From contig JAUKUA010000004.1 in the NCBI GenBank assembly GCA_030549175.1, forward strand, positions 2,790,001-2,854,000: 64,000 bases of DNA. Reading direction: 5' to 3'. Positions 46,601 through 55,840 of this stretch are shown piece after piece. How positions within the stretch are numbered: the first letter of the stretch is position 1; every line of letters starts with the position of its first letter. Below the pieces are notes generated by a model that worked only from the letters and a program-made list of their open reading frames with translations, did no database searches and was not told the DNA's origin. This DNA is from Lasiosphaeris hirsuta. Its lineage: Eukaryota; Ascomycota; Sordariomycetes; Sordariales; Lasiosphaeriaceae. Position numbers and translations under genes: made by a program.

Positions 46601-46854
46601 AGACGTATAAGCCATCTCTGACAACGGGTGTGGTCGGGGAGTGGAAGAGCACATTGGAGAAGGCCAAGAAAGGGCGGGTTGCCAAGTCGCTCGGTGTTCC
46701 CGGCGAGGACGAGGAACTGTTCCCAGAGTGGGATGAGTGGCTCAGGCTGGAGAATGAGGGCCCACTCATCGACCTAGAGGAGGAGGATGCTGCTGAGGAG
46801 GAGACCGAGGAGGAGGCGGCAGAGGAGGCCGAGGATGATGAGGATGACGAGTAG
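43625..46854 (+). CDS. sec27: COPI coatomer beta-prime subunit (Sec27/COPB2)
   Basis: Eleven exons (43625-43642, 43861-43884, 43946-43991, 44044-44185, 44248-44438, 44490-44561, 44614-44741, 44797-44922, 44973-45213, 45262-45841, 45894-46854) give 842 residues. The first two exons join as MRLDVK+RQLFARSE, then [15 protein letters not shown], the conserved start of beta-prime-COP. The first donor is GC (AG|GCATGT), not GT; the intron ends GCTAAC...TACAG. Residues 1 to about 300 form a WD40 propeller ([41 protein letters not shown]). A second propeller, an alpha-solenoid ([24 protein letters not shown]) and a very acidic tail ([19 protein letters not shown]) follow. Beta-prime-COP is part of the COPI cage B-subcomplex and binds dilysine cargo for Golgi-to-ER traffic. 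A housekeeping gene; no damage seen. Confidence 0.95.
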
Positions 46855-47596
46855 GGGGCCGCCGTCCTGGTAACTGCTGTTGAGTAGGAAAGAGGATGTG
46901 GCCGAGGATGATCATGGTCAACGGTGTCTTGGGCTTCGTCGCTGGCGGGGTGGTGGAATACGGGGAACATTCGTCAAGGACAAAATGGGGATTTCACCTG
47001 CTCTCCGATGGCTCGTTGATGTTATCGTGTGGAGCGTGGTTAGGTAATGAATGATACATGAAGAGTTTCTGTCTGCCTTTTATCGCAATCGCCCATCCTA
47101 TTGTAGTGCAGTCCAGATTCTTTGGATTTGGAGGCTGATCGCATGCCCATTGGCTGATGGTGGCATGGGCTTATCGCGGCTGCGATCTGGACAAACTCGA
47201 CTTAGACGGGATCCGGGACCGTCGAATGCTCCGCTGTGCTCCAGCGAAGTGAAACCCAGCCAACCAGGTGCGATGGGGGTATCTCACGTCAGCACCCGGG
47301 TGGAATCTTGGCATGTGGGCCCGCAGCTATTGGGGTCCCGATCCACAGTGCTCAGATGAACATGCATGGAGATCCCAGCATCACAGAGTGTGACAGGAAA
47401 AAAGGGAGTCTCGAGTAGCGGCTACCAAGTATTCGAGTATTTGTCGGCCGGCATCGCTCGGCAGCATCGAATTCACCACCTTTCCCGACGAATAACCTCG
47501 AAGCTCCGAACCGATTAGCCGTGTCGTTGCATTGCCCCCGCACGCCTCCAATTGCCAACGCTTCCATCCCGAAAGCTTCCAATCACCAAATCGGCC
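46855..47596. other. Intergenic between sec27 and the Sec14-like gene
   Basis: Holds the sec27 3' end and the Sec14-like promoter. No further gene or clear element is seen. Confidence 0.5.
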
Positions 47597-49094
47597 ATGG
47601 CATCATCATTAGACCCGGCCCAAAAGGTCAAGTCGGCCGTCAGCGTCGCCGGCCATGAGGTTGGCTATCCCCACGGCCACCTGGGCCACCTGAGCGAGAC
47701 CGAGGCGGCCGCATTGGCCGGCTTCAAAGCCTTCCTCGTCGAGAAGGACATGTACACCGCCGGACCCCCACCCTCGCACGACGACCAGACCCTCCTGTAC
47801 GTGAACTTTCCGGAGAACAGAGTTTGCGCCTCGGACGCAACTGCAGGCAGCCCATGCAGGCACGCACGGCGCAGGTACTGCTTAGACACAATGCTGACGA
47901 CAGACCGCTCCACAGACGTTTCCTCCGCGCGCGGAAATGGGTCATTCCTGACGCCTTCAAGCAGTTCAGCGAGACGGAGGAATGGCGCAAGGCGAACCAC
48001 CTCGATGTCTTGTACGACACCATCGACCTCGAGGCTTACGACTCGACCCGCCGGCTGTATCCGCAGTGGACTGGCAGGAGAGATAGAAGGTATGCACCCT
48101 TCCACCCGATGGCCGTCTCCCTGGGACTGCCGCTGACCCTAAGTACCCTAACAGAGGCATCCCCATCTACCTCTTCGAGATCCGCCACCTCGACTCCAAG
48201 ACGGTCGCCGAGTACGAAAAGAAGGCCGACGAGACGCACAGCAAGGCACGAGCGGACGGTGGCACCTCGTCCAAGCTACTACGGCTGTTTGCGCTCTACG
48301 AGAACCTGACACGCTTCGCCCAACCGCTGTGCACCGAGCTGCCCGACCGCGACAACGCGAGCACGCCCATCACGCTCAGCACAAACATTGTCGACGTGTC
48401 GGGCGTGTCGCTGCGCCAGTTCTGGAACCTAAAGTCGCACATGCAGGCCGCGTCGCAGCTGGCCACGGCGCACTACCCCGAGACGCTCGACCGCATCTTC
48501 ATCATTGGCGCCCCCTACTTCTTCAGCACCGTCTGGGGCTGGATCAAGCGCTGGTTCGATCCCATCACCGTGTCCAAGATCTTCATCCTGTCGGCCGCCG
48601 AGGTCAAGCCGACGCTCGAGGCCTTCATCGACCCCAAGAACATCCCCAAGGGCTACGGTGGCGAGCTCGAGTTCAAGTTCTTCGACCAGCCGAACCTCGA
48701 CCCGTACATCAAGGAGCGTGCGACGTGGGAGAACGGGCACACCGAGTTTCCCCTCGGCCCGCTGTACTGGCGCCCGAGCGCGGACGGCACCAAGCTCGAG
48801 TGCGTGGCCGTAGGCAGCGTCGGGGAGGCCCAGAGGAACGAGATCGTGTGTACCCTTCCCGGGGCGTTCCCGCCCAAGGAGGTGAAGGCTGAAGCTGCGG
48901 TTCCCGAGTCTGTGAACGGCGGCGCCGTGGAAGCAGACGTCGCGGCGGAAATTGTCGAGGGCGTGCAGAACCTCAGCGTGATTGAGGAGGAGCCCAAGAA
49001 AGACGAGATCTCGGAGAAGGTCACCGAGGCGGACGCCGAGTCCAAGGCAGTTCCGACTACTACGGCTACGACGACAACAACGGTTTCGACATAG
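47597..49094 (+). CDS. Sec14-like CRAL-TRIO phosphatidylinositol transfer protein
   Basis: Three exons (47597-47796, 47916-48089, 48155-49094), with GTACGT and GTATGC donors, give 437 residues. The CRAL-TRIO N-terminal helices (DDQTLLRFLRARKW) and lipid-binding domain (GIPIYLFEIRHLD, STNIVDVSGVSLRQFWNLK, HYPETLDRIFIIGAPYFFSTVW, FIDPKNIPKGYGGELEF) are complete. These proteins exchange phosphatidylinositol and phosphatidylcholine between membranes and support PI4P signalling at Golgi and plasma membrane. A C-terminal tail of about 110 residues, Glu-rich and ending in a Thr run (TTTATTTTT), follows the domain and is probably disordered. The start ATG is the only one ahead of the first helix in frame and matches fungal consensus context (GCCATGGC). 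Confidence 0.92.
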
Positions 49095-49803
49095 GTTGCT
49101 TGCGGCGTCTAGAGATGGTCGCTTTCCTTTCCTCTCCGCTCCGGGAATTGGTTTCTTGTTGTTCTGGGGCGAGTACATCTACCCATTTATACTTATACAT
49201 ATACCCCGTCGCATTACTGCTATACACGTATGCTGGCTAAAGTATTTGATGTATTTCTCACGGGGAGGGGAGGCATGGCTTGCGGATTAGCGGCGGAGCC
49301 CAGTCCAGTTGATTGGATTTCCTTCGGAGCCAGCAGGCCTTTCAGGGTACCTTGCATTTGTTGCGCTCAAGCCAGGCGTTTGTCGTTGTATAGGTAGTAC
49401 AGTAGAGTACAGGTCGTTGTTTAGACAATGTTATTACCATCCCAGGGGCTGAAATTGACAAGGAGCGCGCGTGTCGGGTACACATTCCGGTCCCACCCGG
49501 ATACAATTACCCGGAGCTGTGCCCGGGACGAGCGGCGTTTTGGGGTTGCCCTCGACGCAAGTCTTGAAATAACTTGGAGAGACATTTCCTCGAAACTATT
49601 TCAACGGCCCGGTGCAGTGCATGGATGGTACAGTCATCCCAAAGGCGCGGTTAGAACTGCCTTGGACCCAACGTCGCAAGCCCCAAATGCCCCGCTGCTC
49701 TCTGCTCCCGCTTCTTTTTTTCCAAGACAATGCACCTCTACTCCATACACCACGCTACTACCTCCCGCCCCTTGCAAACACGCCCCGTCCAAGCCTACAC
49801 CCA
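49095..49803. other. Intergenic between convergent genes, 3' flanks
   Basis: Sits between the plus-strand Sec14-like gene and the minus-strand phosphatase, so it should be mostly 3' untranslated and terminator sequence of both. No gene seen. Confidence 0.5.
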
Positions 49804-50526
49804 TCACACCAGCCCCCTGTTGCCCCTCCACTGGTGAATGCCCTTCTCCAGCTCAGCCCACGTCAACCCATCCTCCACCAGCCTCATGGTCACCCCGAGC
49901 TGCTCCACCTCGCGATTGGGCCGCTCGTCGTCAAAGAAGAGCATCTCGTGGAAGGGGATGCCGGTGCGCTTGCAGATGACGTCGAAATGCCTTAGCTTGC
50001 TGCCCTCGTAGATCTCGAGCCCGCCGTCAAACACGTCGACCGTCTTGCGACCCTTGCCGTCCCGGCTCCTCTCGTCCCCGCCACCGCTCAGCCCCGCCGG
50101 CGGGCCCGCCGGCAGGCGCAGCAGGCGCAGCATCTCGCGGCAGAGGTCGCCGACGGGCGACTTGCTGGCGACGGCGAGGCGGATGCCGCGGCTGGGCGGC
50201 AGCGACGAGATCAGGTGCAGGATGTGCGGGGTGTCGGGGTACAGCGCAAAGGCCTCGCCGTTGCGGTCCGTCACGCTGGCGTGTCCCGAGTACGGCGCCG
50301 GGCGGACAGGGGTGGCGATGTGGATGTCCGAGTAGAAGGGCCACAGCGTGTAGTCGAGGTCGAGCGCGATCAGCTTGGGGATCGGGAGCCCGTCGTGCAG
50401 CCACGGCGGGAGCGTGATGGAGGTGGAGGAGTTGTCTGTCGAGGTCGGGGTCGGGGTGGAGGAGGAGGAGGACGGGGTTGTGAGCGATGTCGGAACGTTG
50501 TTGCTTTTGGACAGCTTCTTAGGCAT
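49804..50526 (-). CDS. MDP1-type HAD-superfamily phosphatase
   Basis: Single exon, 240 residues from ATG 50526; an upstream ATG at 50637 is open too but adds only low-complexity leader. After a Ser/Thr-rich N-terminus the HAD motif I is LDLDYTLWPF, followed by YPDTPHILHLISSLPP, motif II-like VASKSP, GSKLRHFDVI, and motif III-IV FFDDERPNREV. This order matches magnesium-dependent phosphatase 1, which in animals dephosphorylates sugars and glycation-type phosphoesters. A Gly/Ala/Pro-rich insertion (about residues 130-160) sits in the cap region. The nucleophile and acid Asp residues are both present. Substrate unknown in fungi. Confidence 0.88.
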   Translation of the reverse strand: MPKKLSKSNNVPTSLTTPSSSSSTPTPTSTDNSSTSITLPPWLHDGLPIPKLIALDLDYTLWPFYSDIHIATPVRPAPYSGHASVTDRNGEAFALYPDTPHILHLISSLPPSRGIRLAVASKSPVGDLCREMLRLLRLPAGPPAGLSGGGDERSRDGKGRKTVDVFDGGLEIYEGSKLRHFDVICKRTGIPFHEMLFFDDERPNREVEQLGVTMRLVEDGLTWAELEKGIHQWRGNRGLV

Positions 50527-51797
50527 CGTGATGGTTGTGGTGGTGGACTGGGGGACGGGACGGGGACGGAATGTGGGAGGGGACCTCGTAGTTGACTTCA
50601 AAGAGTCTCGTCTTTTTTCTCGGAATGAATGATACACTCCGGTTGGGTGGCTACAGGTGTTCCGTGACTGGTGTTCCGTGACTGGTGTTCCGTGACTGGA
50701 ATAGCCGGCTTGGCGTTTTCAGATGCCACCACCGCTGTGAAGTTGCGTTGAAGTTGTCTGAGCTGCCCTGTGCGGCTTGTGCCTCCCCCCCCCCTCCCCC
50801 CCCCAAAGCTGGAGCACCTTTGGAAAGGCGGGGATGGTGGGGTATTTGTGGTCCTACAGGGGTTAGGGTTGTCTTCCATCTTCCTCCATCAATTGACCCC
50901 GCGCAAGGAATCTCGATCCCTTGTGACATTTGCGACAGGACAACCTATCGAAGTCGACCGGACTCCAGGAGGTTGACCCCCAAAAGGGATTCCTCCATGC
51001 AGCCCTGCAGCAAGCGCCCAGAAAGCACCAAGGAAATACCCAGCACGCCGCTTGAGTCGCCAATCGACAACGTGGCTTGTCTTCAAACTGGGTTTTAGCG
51101 CAGTCTTTGTGTTTTTTCTCTTGTTCTCCCCGGAGTCCGAAACCGAGACACGCCTGCACCCTCCCGCCCTCGGCGCCCACGGCCAAACAGCCTACAGGCT
51201 GATGGCCATGGCCTCAACCAAGAACCTGCGGTGGTCTCCCGAGACTGCGGCGACATGGTCTGATGGAGACTGCTGAACATTATCCGGAGCCCGCCATTGG
51301 CCCGTCTGTTCGACCCCCAACGCGCATGCTGGGCGAGCGGCGGGTGAACTGCCGCCGCCGATCGGATGGGATTTTCTCTTTCTTATTACAACCTGTGTAC
51401 CATTTGCCGTTGGTACACTACGATGCGGCCACTGTGAAACTGGTCTGCCCATTACCCCACCACCGGGCCCCGCGTGAGCGCTAGGGAGCAAGGAGCGCCG
51501 CCCGTCACCAAGCTGCCCTCAGCTGCACCCAACCCCTCACCCGCCGTCTCCAATCGTGCCAATGGATATTGGACCAGGGGGGTTGGAGGGGGGGGGGACC
51601 TATGGGGACCCATGGGGACCGGCGCCAGATAAATCCCCCGGCCGCCCTTGGGGAAGCTCGGCCTCGGGCGCAGCCACCACTCTTAAGACGTCGGGCCAAG
51701 CCGCCTCTGTCTCCGCCTCTGGCTCTTCCCGACCTTCTCCTGACCTTGTGACCTTCTAATCTCCCTCCCGCCAGCACCAACCCAACAACTGTCCACC
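50527..51797. other. Divergent intergenic region with a tandem repeat
   Basis: Promoters of the minus-strand phosphatase and plus-strand VOC gene should lie here. It contains three perfect 14-base repeats and a C-rich tract at 50785-50804 (ten C, T, nine C). No gene seen. Confidence 0.5.
50656..50697 (+). repeat. Three perfect 14-base tandem repeats
   Basis: The unit ggtgttccgtgact occurs three times in direct succession, about 130 bases upstream of the phosphatase start on the opposite strand. It may be a polymorphic minisatellite or a multimerised factor site. Confidence 0.85.
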
Positions 51798-52996
51798 ATG
51801 GCGTCCGGCCCCGTGAAGAAGATCCAGCTCACGCGCATCTCCCATGTCTACTACAAGCACGAGAACGTAGAGGCGGCCAAGAAGTTTGCCGACGACTTTG
51901 GCTTTCAAGAGACGGCCACCATTGGCAAGACGACCTACTACCGCGGCTACGGTTCCGACCCCTTTGTCATCGCCCTCGAAGCTGCCGGCAAGACCGAGTT
52001 TGGCGGCGCCGCCTTTGAAGTCGAGTCCGAGGAGGAGCTAGCATACGCGGCCAAGGTGCTCCCCAAGGAGTGCAAGGCAACCGAAGTCTACGAGCTCAAG
52101 GATGCTCCCGGCGGCGGAAAGGCCGTGACCTTCTACGACCCCGTCGACGGATTCCCCTTCCACCTGGTCTTTGGCCAGACCCCAGTCGAGCAGAGGGACC
52201 CCCAGTTCCCCATTCTCAAGGTCAACTACGTGAGCTGCCCCTTTTCCCGCAATAGTCTACAGTGGGGCATCGTCCAGTTCTGACAACCAAAACAGCCTAA
52301 TGAGAAGAACCGTGGTCCCAACCAGTTCCAACGGTTCCAGAAGCGGCCAGCTCCCGTCCACAAGCTAGGCCACTTTGGTATGTGCGTCACCAACTTTGCC
52401 AAGTGCTACGAGTTTTACACGACCTACTTCAATTTCTTCCCCAGCGAGGTAAGCAGTCATTGAGAAGTTGGCATCAGGGGGCTTCGCTGACCGAAACACA
52501 GCTGGTGCACAATGATGCCGGTGTAAACATCACCGTTTTCTTCCGGCTCGACCGCGGAGAGCAGTTTGTGGACCACCATTGCTTCTTCTTTTTCGAGGGC
52601 CCCAAGATGCACGTCCACCACTCTTCGTTTGAGACGCACGACTTTGACGCCCAGGTCCTCGGCCATGACTGGCTGCGCCACAAGGGCTACGAGAACTGCT
52701 GGGGTGTGGGAAGGCACGTCATGGGCAGTCAGATCTTCGATTACTGGTAAGCTACCCCTTTTGGGTCAGGGAGAGGGGTGCTGACAAGACCTCCGCAGGT
52801 TTGACCCCTCTAGATTCATTCTCGAGCATTACGTCGATGGTGACTTGCTCGACATGAACGAGCCCACACACCACACCAAGGCTGCGCCTGACAATCTCCA
52901 TGTTTGGGGTAAGCTGACACCGAGGCACAGAAACCCGGGGGTGATCCTGCTAACACAGATGTAGGTCCCGAGGTCCCTGCTACCTTCTTGCAATAG
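51798..52996 (+). CDS. VOC-fold extradiol-dioxygenase-like protein
   Basis: Five exons (51798-52229, 52296-52448, 52502-52746, 52799-52908, 52965-52996) give 323 residues. Two vicinal-oxygen-chelate modules are visible. In the second, likely metal ligands are the His of HKLGHFGMCV, the His cluster in MHVHHSSFETHDFD and the Glu of FILEHYVDGD, the His-His-Glu set of type I extradiol (catechol 2,3-) dioxygenases. The first module (ISHVYYKHENVEAAKKFADDFGF) has no complete ligand set, as usual for the domain pair. It probably cleaves a catechol-type ring, as in aromatic catabolism; the substrate is unknown. The last exon is only 32 bases and its acceptor (GTAG) was chosen because it ends the protein at a plausible TFLQ stop. 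Confidence 0.87.
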
Positions 52997-53611
52997 GCGC
53001 ACGGTGTGGCGGGGTAGTGAAGCATTAGAGAGGAGAGTCTCAGACTGACTTGGCAGGTTATGGCGAAGTTGGTTCAAGGTGTATATTGCTTGGATATGAT
53101 GTGAGAATCACAAACTTGAATTCAACAATCAATCTCCTGATCTGGGTTGAGTAAGAAGCTAATGGCATGGGTACCATCTACCAACTTTTTGATCATGCCC
53201 ACTCCCGTACCACATCCCCCAGCTTCTCCCGCACGGCGGTATGGGAGTACTGCAAGCTAGCTCACACAGGGTAGGGCTCCGATCAGGCTCGCCTGGGTGA
53301 GCTGTGGGAGCAGCAGGTCGTCAACATTCTTGTCCGATAGCGCGGAACACTCCCGCGAGACGAGAAATATTGAAGCCCCGACAAGCCCTCCACAGCATCG
53401 AAAACGGCATTTCGAGATGCCTTCGAGAATTGATTGTGAAAGGCCCTTTCCGATATTTTCAGTGTGGGATATTTCCTCAGACACCATCCCTTCTCACACT
53501 AACGCAGCTAGTCACCCACAGGCAAAACAAAGAAGGAGCACTAAAAATGCTGACCTATCCGCATGTCACTACTATCTACAACCTGGAGGAAGCAGGGCCC
53601 ATTCCTTGTCT
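52997..53611. other. Intergenic between convergent genes
   Basis: Lies between the ends of the VOC gene and the minus-strand HET gene. No additional gene recognised. Confidence 0.5.
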
Positions 53612-55840
53612 CTACCCCAGCACGACTAGCTGCCAGCTCGGATTCCCAGCAACCCAGGCCGACTCGGCGACATGTCCTACACCAACGCGATAGGCAATCC
53701 CCCCCCCTCTCCGCTCAACCAACATGACCCACAACATGTCTTGCAGCCCTGGCCTCTCCCAATCGTTGGCCATATACCGAGCCAGCACAATGAATTCGCA
53801 TTTCCGACCAACACAACCGTTGGCCCACTCGGGGTCGAGATTCACCTCACCGTCGTTGGCACCGATGCTGAACCTGTTGCCCCTTTGGTTGAGAAAGTCA
53901 TCCCGATTTGTTAGAGTCAAGAACTGCGAGCTCGTGTAGAACAAGAGCTTCCCGGCAAGCTCATCAGGGCTGAGGTGACCGACATCGGCCTGCGAGACAA
54001 CGGCTGCCGCCCCATCGGGCTTCCATTTCTCCCTCAATGCCCTCGGCGCATCCGATGTCTGAAACCAAGCAGGCATCGGTTGCGAAACTCGGGTCACCAA
54101 ACGCCTGATCTCGCTCCTCCCAGCTCCCGGCTCGGCGTAATACCAGTCGATCTCGGGTCGGGTAGGGGGTTCCAGCACCTGGGCGTCAGTTGGCCCCATC
54201 CAGCCCATCCAGGACCACGATGGAAACGCCACCTCGACACCACTCGGATGGCGCCACTTGAGACCTCTTCTCTTCCATGCCCTCGACCCCGCGGCCTGGT
54301 TCCAGAGCAGTCCCAGCTCAAGCCACGCCGCGGGCAACCCGAACAGCGACTCCAGCTCGATCCCCTCTCTCCTCTTGCAGTTTTGCTCGAACCTCGTCAG
54401 CCCCCCCGTAAACGCATCCAATATGTCGCCCGGGAAGGTCAGGTTCCTGCTCGTATACTCGTCCACCATCTTTGCATACTCGTGAAACAGCGAGGTCTCC
54501 CGCCTTCTCGCACCGTCGACCTGTCTCATGAACGAGCTCGTCTCGTCATTCGCCATGTTAAGACTGTAAAGCGGCTGCGCCTCGTAATGGACGTGGCCAT
54601 CGCCAGTCTCCAGAACCGTATCCTCGCACCACGCCGCCACACCGCACAGGTAGACCACCTGCTGGTCGGCGAAGACCAGCAGGCGGTGGGAGCAGAGCCG
54701 CTCCTGGTACGTCCAGCCGCGCGTGTTCCAGGCCGACCGCCGGAGGAGGTCCGGCGGGCTCGCCCGCGCCACGACGAACTCGTGGCGGGACTCGGGGAAG
54801 CGAGCGCGGGCTTCGTACGGCATCGGGTCTCGGGTGTGAGGCTCGAGCCCTGCGAGCCCTGCGTTGGCGTGGGTTCCCGACGCGGCGACGATGGTCAGGG
54901 CGGCGCGCGCGTAGATGAGATCCATAGCGCTGATCGCCGTCGCCTTCTCGGCGTGGTTGTCTTGCATGATGCAGAGCGCGTCGACCCAGAGGTAGCGCAT
55001 GCCGAGGCGGGAGACTGCCTCTAGGGCGTGGGAAATGGTTTTGGGCACGGGGTTGTTGTCACGGCCGAGTGACCCGTCGAGGAAGAGGTCGGACTCGTTG
55101 GAGCGGAGGAGTCGGAGAAAGGGGTCCCTACCCCAGACGTAGGAGAGCGCAACATATTCATCGTCTGGCTGGGCGAGAACGATTTTTCTCTTGGTCACAT
55201 CTATAAGCCTGAATGCTTGGAGGTATGCATCGGCAGCCGTGTTAGAGACCGGGTCGGGGCGGCACAGGGCAGCGTGCGAGTTCTCGCAGTGCGAAAGCCA
55301 CTGCTTCAAGAGGGCAAAGTTGACGGTCTCCATATCCGCACATGGCCTTCTGGTGAATAAGGGAGCATCGTCGAACAGGCCCTTGATGTCGGATCCAGAG
55401 TCGATGGCTTGGATCTCAATGTCGGAGTGGCATCCCGGCGGAGAGGGTTTGCACTCGATGATCAGACGGCAACTGCTATAGCGGTACTTATTGGCTTGGA
55501 AATTCTCATGATACGTCGTCTCTGAATCTAGCTCCCTGATGACGCCGACGACACGGTTCCGTAGTCTGCAAACAATCGGTGCGTCGCCGACCTGCACGGG
55601 CGGAGGTGACTGGCTCCATGCTGTAGAGATGGCTGAGATGACGAGACTGCAAAAGGCACACTGGCCTTGGCGACTGAGGATCTCGTTGATAGTGCCGAAA
55701 TGCAGCGTGACGGCGTGGGAACGAGGCAGTTCTCGGGAAGCTAGATGGTCGAAATTCCCATACGGGAAGTCGTTTTGCGCTTTGCAGTGGTCACACAGCT
55801 CGCCGAACTTGGGCGTCGATACAGATGTTTCGTTGGGCAT
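53612..55840 (-). CDS. HET-domain (heterokaryon incompatibility) protein
   Basis: Single exon of 742 residues from the ATG at 55840. The N-terminus carries CDHCKAQ and CAFCSLV pairs, similar in place to the CPCC/CAIC pairs of the first HET protein in the window. The HET domain (about residues 228-370) reads YVALSYVWGRDPFL, ALEAVSRLGMRYLWVDALCIMQDN, DLIYARAALTIVAASG and the NTRGWTYQERLCSHRLLVF box. The C-terminal half includes PSWSWMGWMG, common in the family. It is intact and on the opposite strand to the 8.4-kb HET gene. Role in nonself recognition is inferred from the family; partner and specificity unknown. Confidence 0.92.
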   Translation of the reverse strand: MPNETSVSTPKFGELCDHCKAQNDFPYGNFDHLASRELPRSHAVTLHFGTINEILSRQGQCAFCSLVISAISTAWSQSPPPVQVGDAPIVCRLRNRVVGVIRELDSETTYHENFQANKYRYSSCRLIIECKPSPPGCHSDIEIQAIDSGSDIKGLFDDAPLFTRRPCADMETVNFALLKQWLSHCENSHAALCRPDPVSNTAADAYLQAFRLIDVTKRKIVLAQPDDEYVALSYVWGRDPFLRLLRSNESDLFLDGSLGRDNNPVPKTISHALEAVSRLGMRYLWVDALCIMQDNHAEKATAISAMDLIYARAALTIVAASGTHANAGLAGLEPHTRDPMPYEARARFPESRHEFVVARASPPDLLRRSAWNTRGWTYQERLCSHRLLVFADQQVVYLCGVAAWCEDTVLETGDGHVHYEAQPLYSLNMANDETSSFMRQVDGARRRETSLFHEYAKMVDEYTSRNLTFPGDILDAFTGGLTRFEQNCKRREGIELESLFGLPAAWLELGLLWNQAAGSRAWKRRGLKWRHPSGVEVAFPSWSWMGWMGPTDAQVLEPPTRPEIDWYYAEPGAGRSEIRRLVTRVSQPMPAWFQTSDAPRALREKWKPDGAAAVVSQADVGHLSPDELAGKLLFYTSSQFLTLTNRDDFLNQRGNRFSIGANDGEVNLDPEWANGCVGRKCEFIVLARYMANDWERPGLQDMLWVMLVERRGGGIAYRVGVGHVAESAWVAGNPSWQLVVLG

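Noticed and set aside
50785..50804. CRISPR or simple array near the C tracts
   Set aside because: Only homopolymer runs and one three-copy 14-base repeat; no spacer-repeat pattern, and the DNA is fungal.
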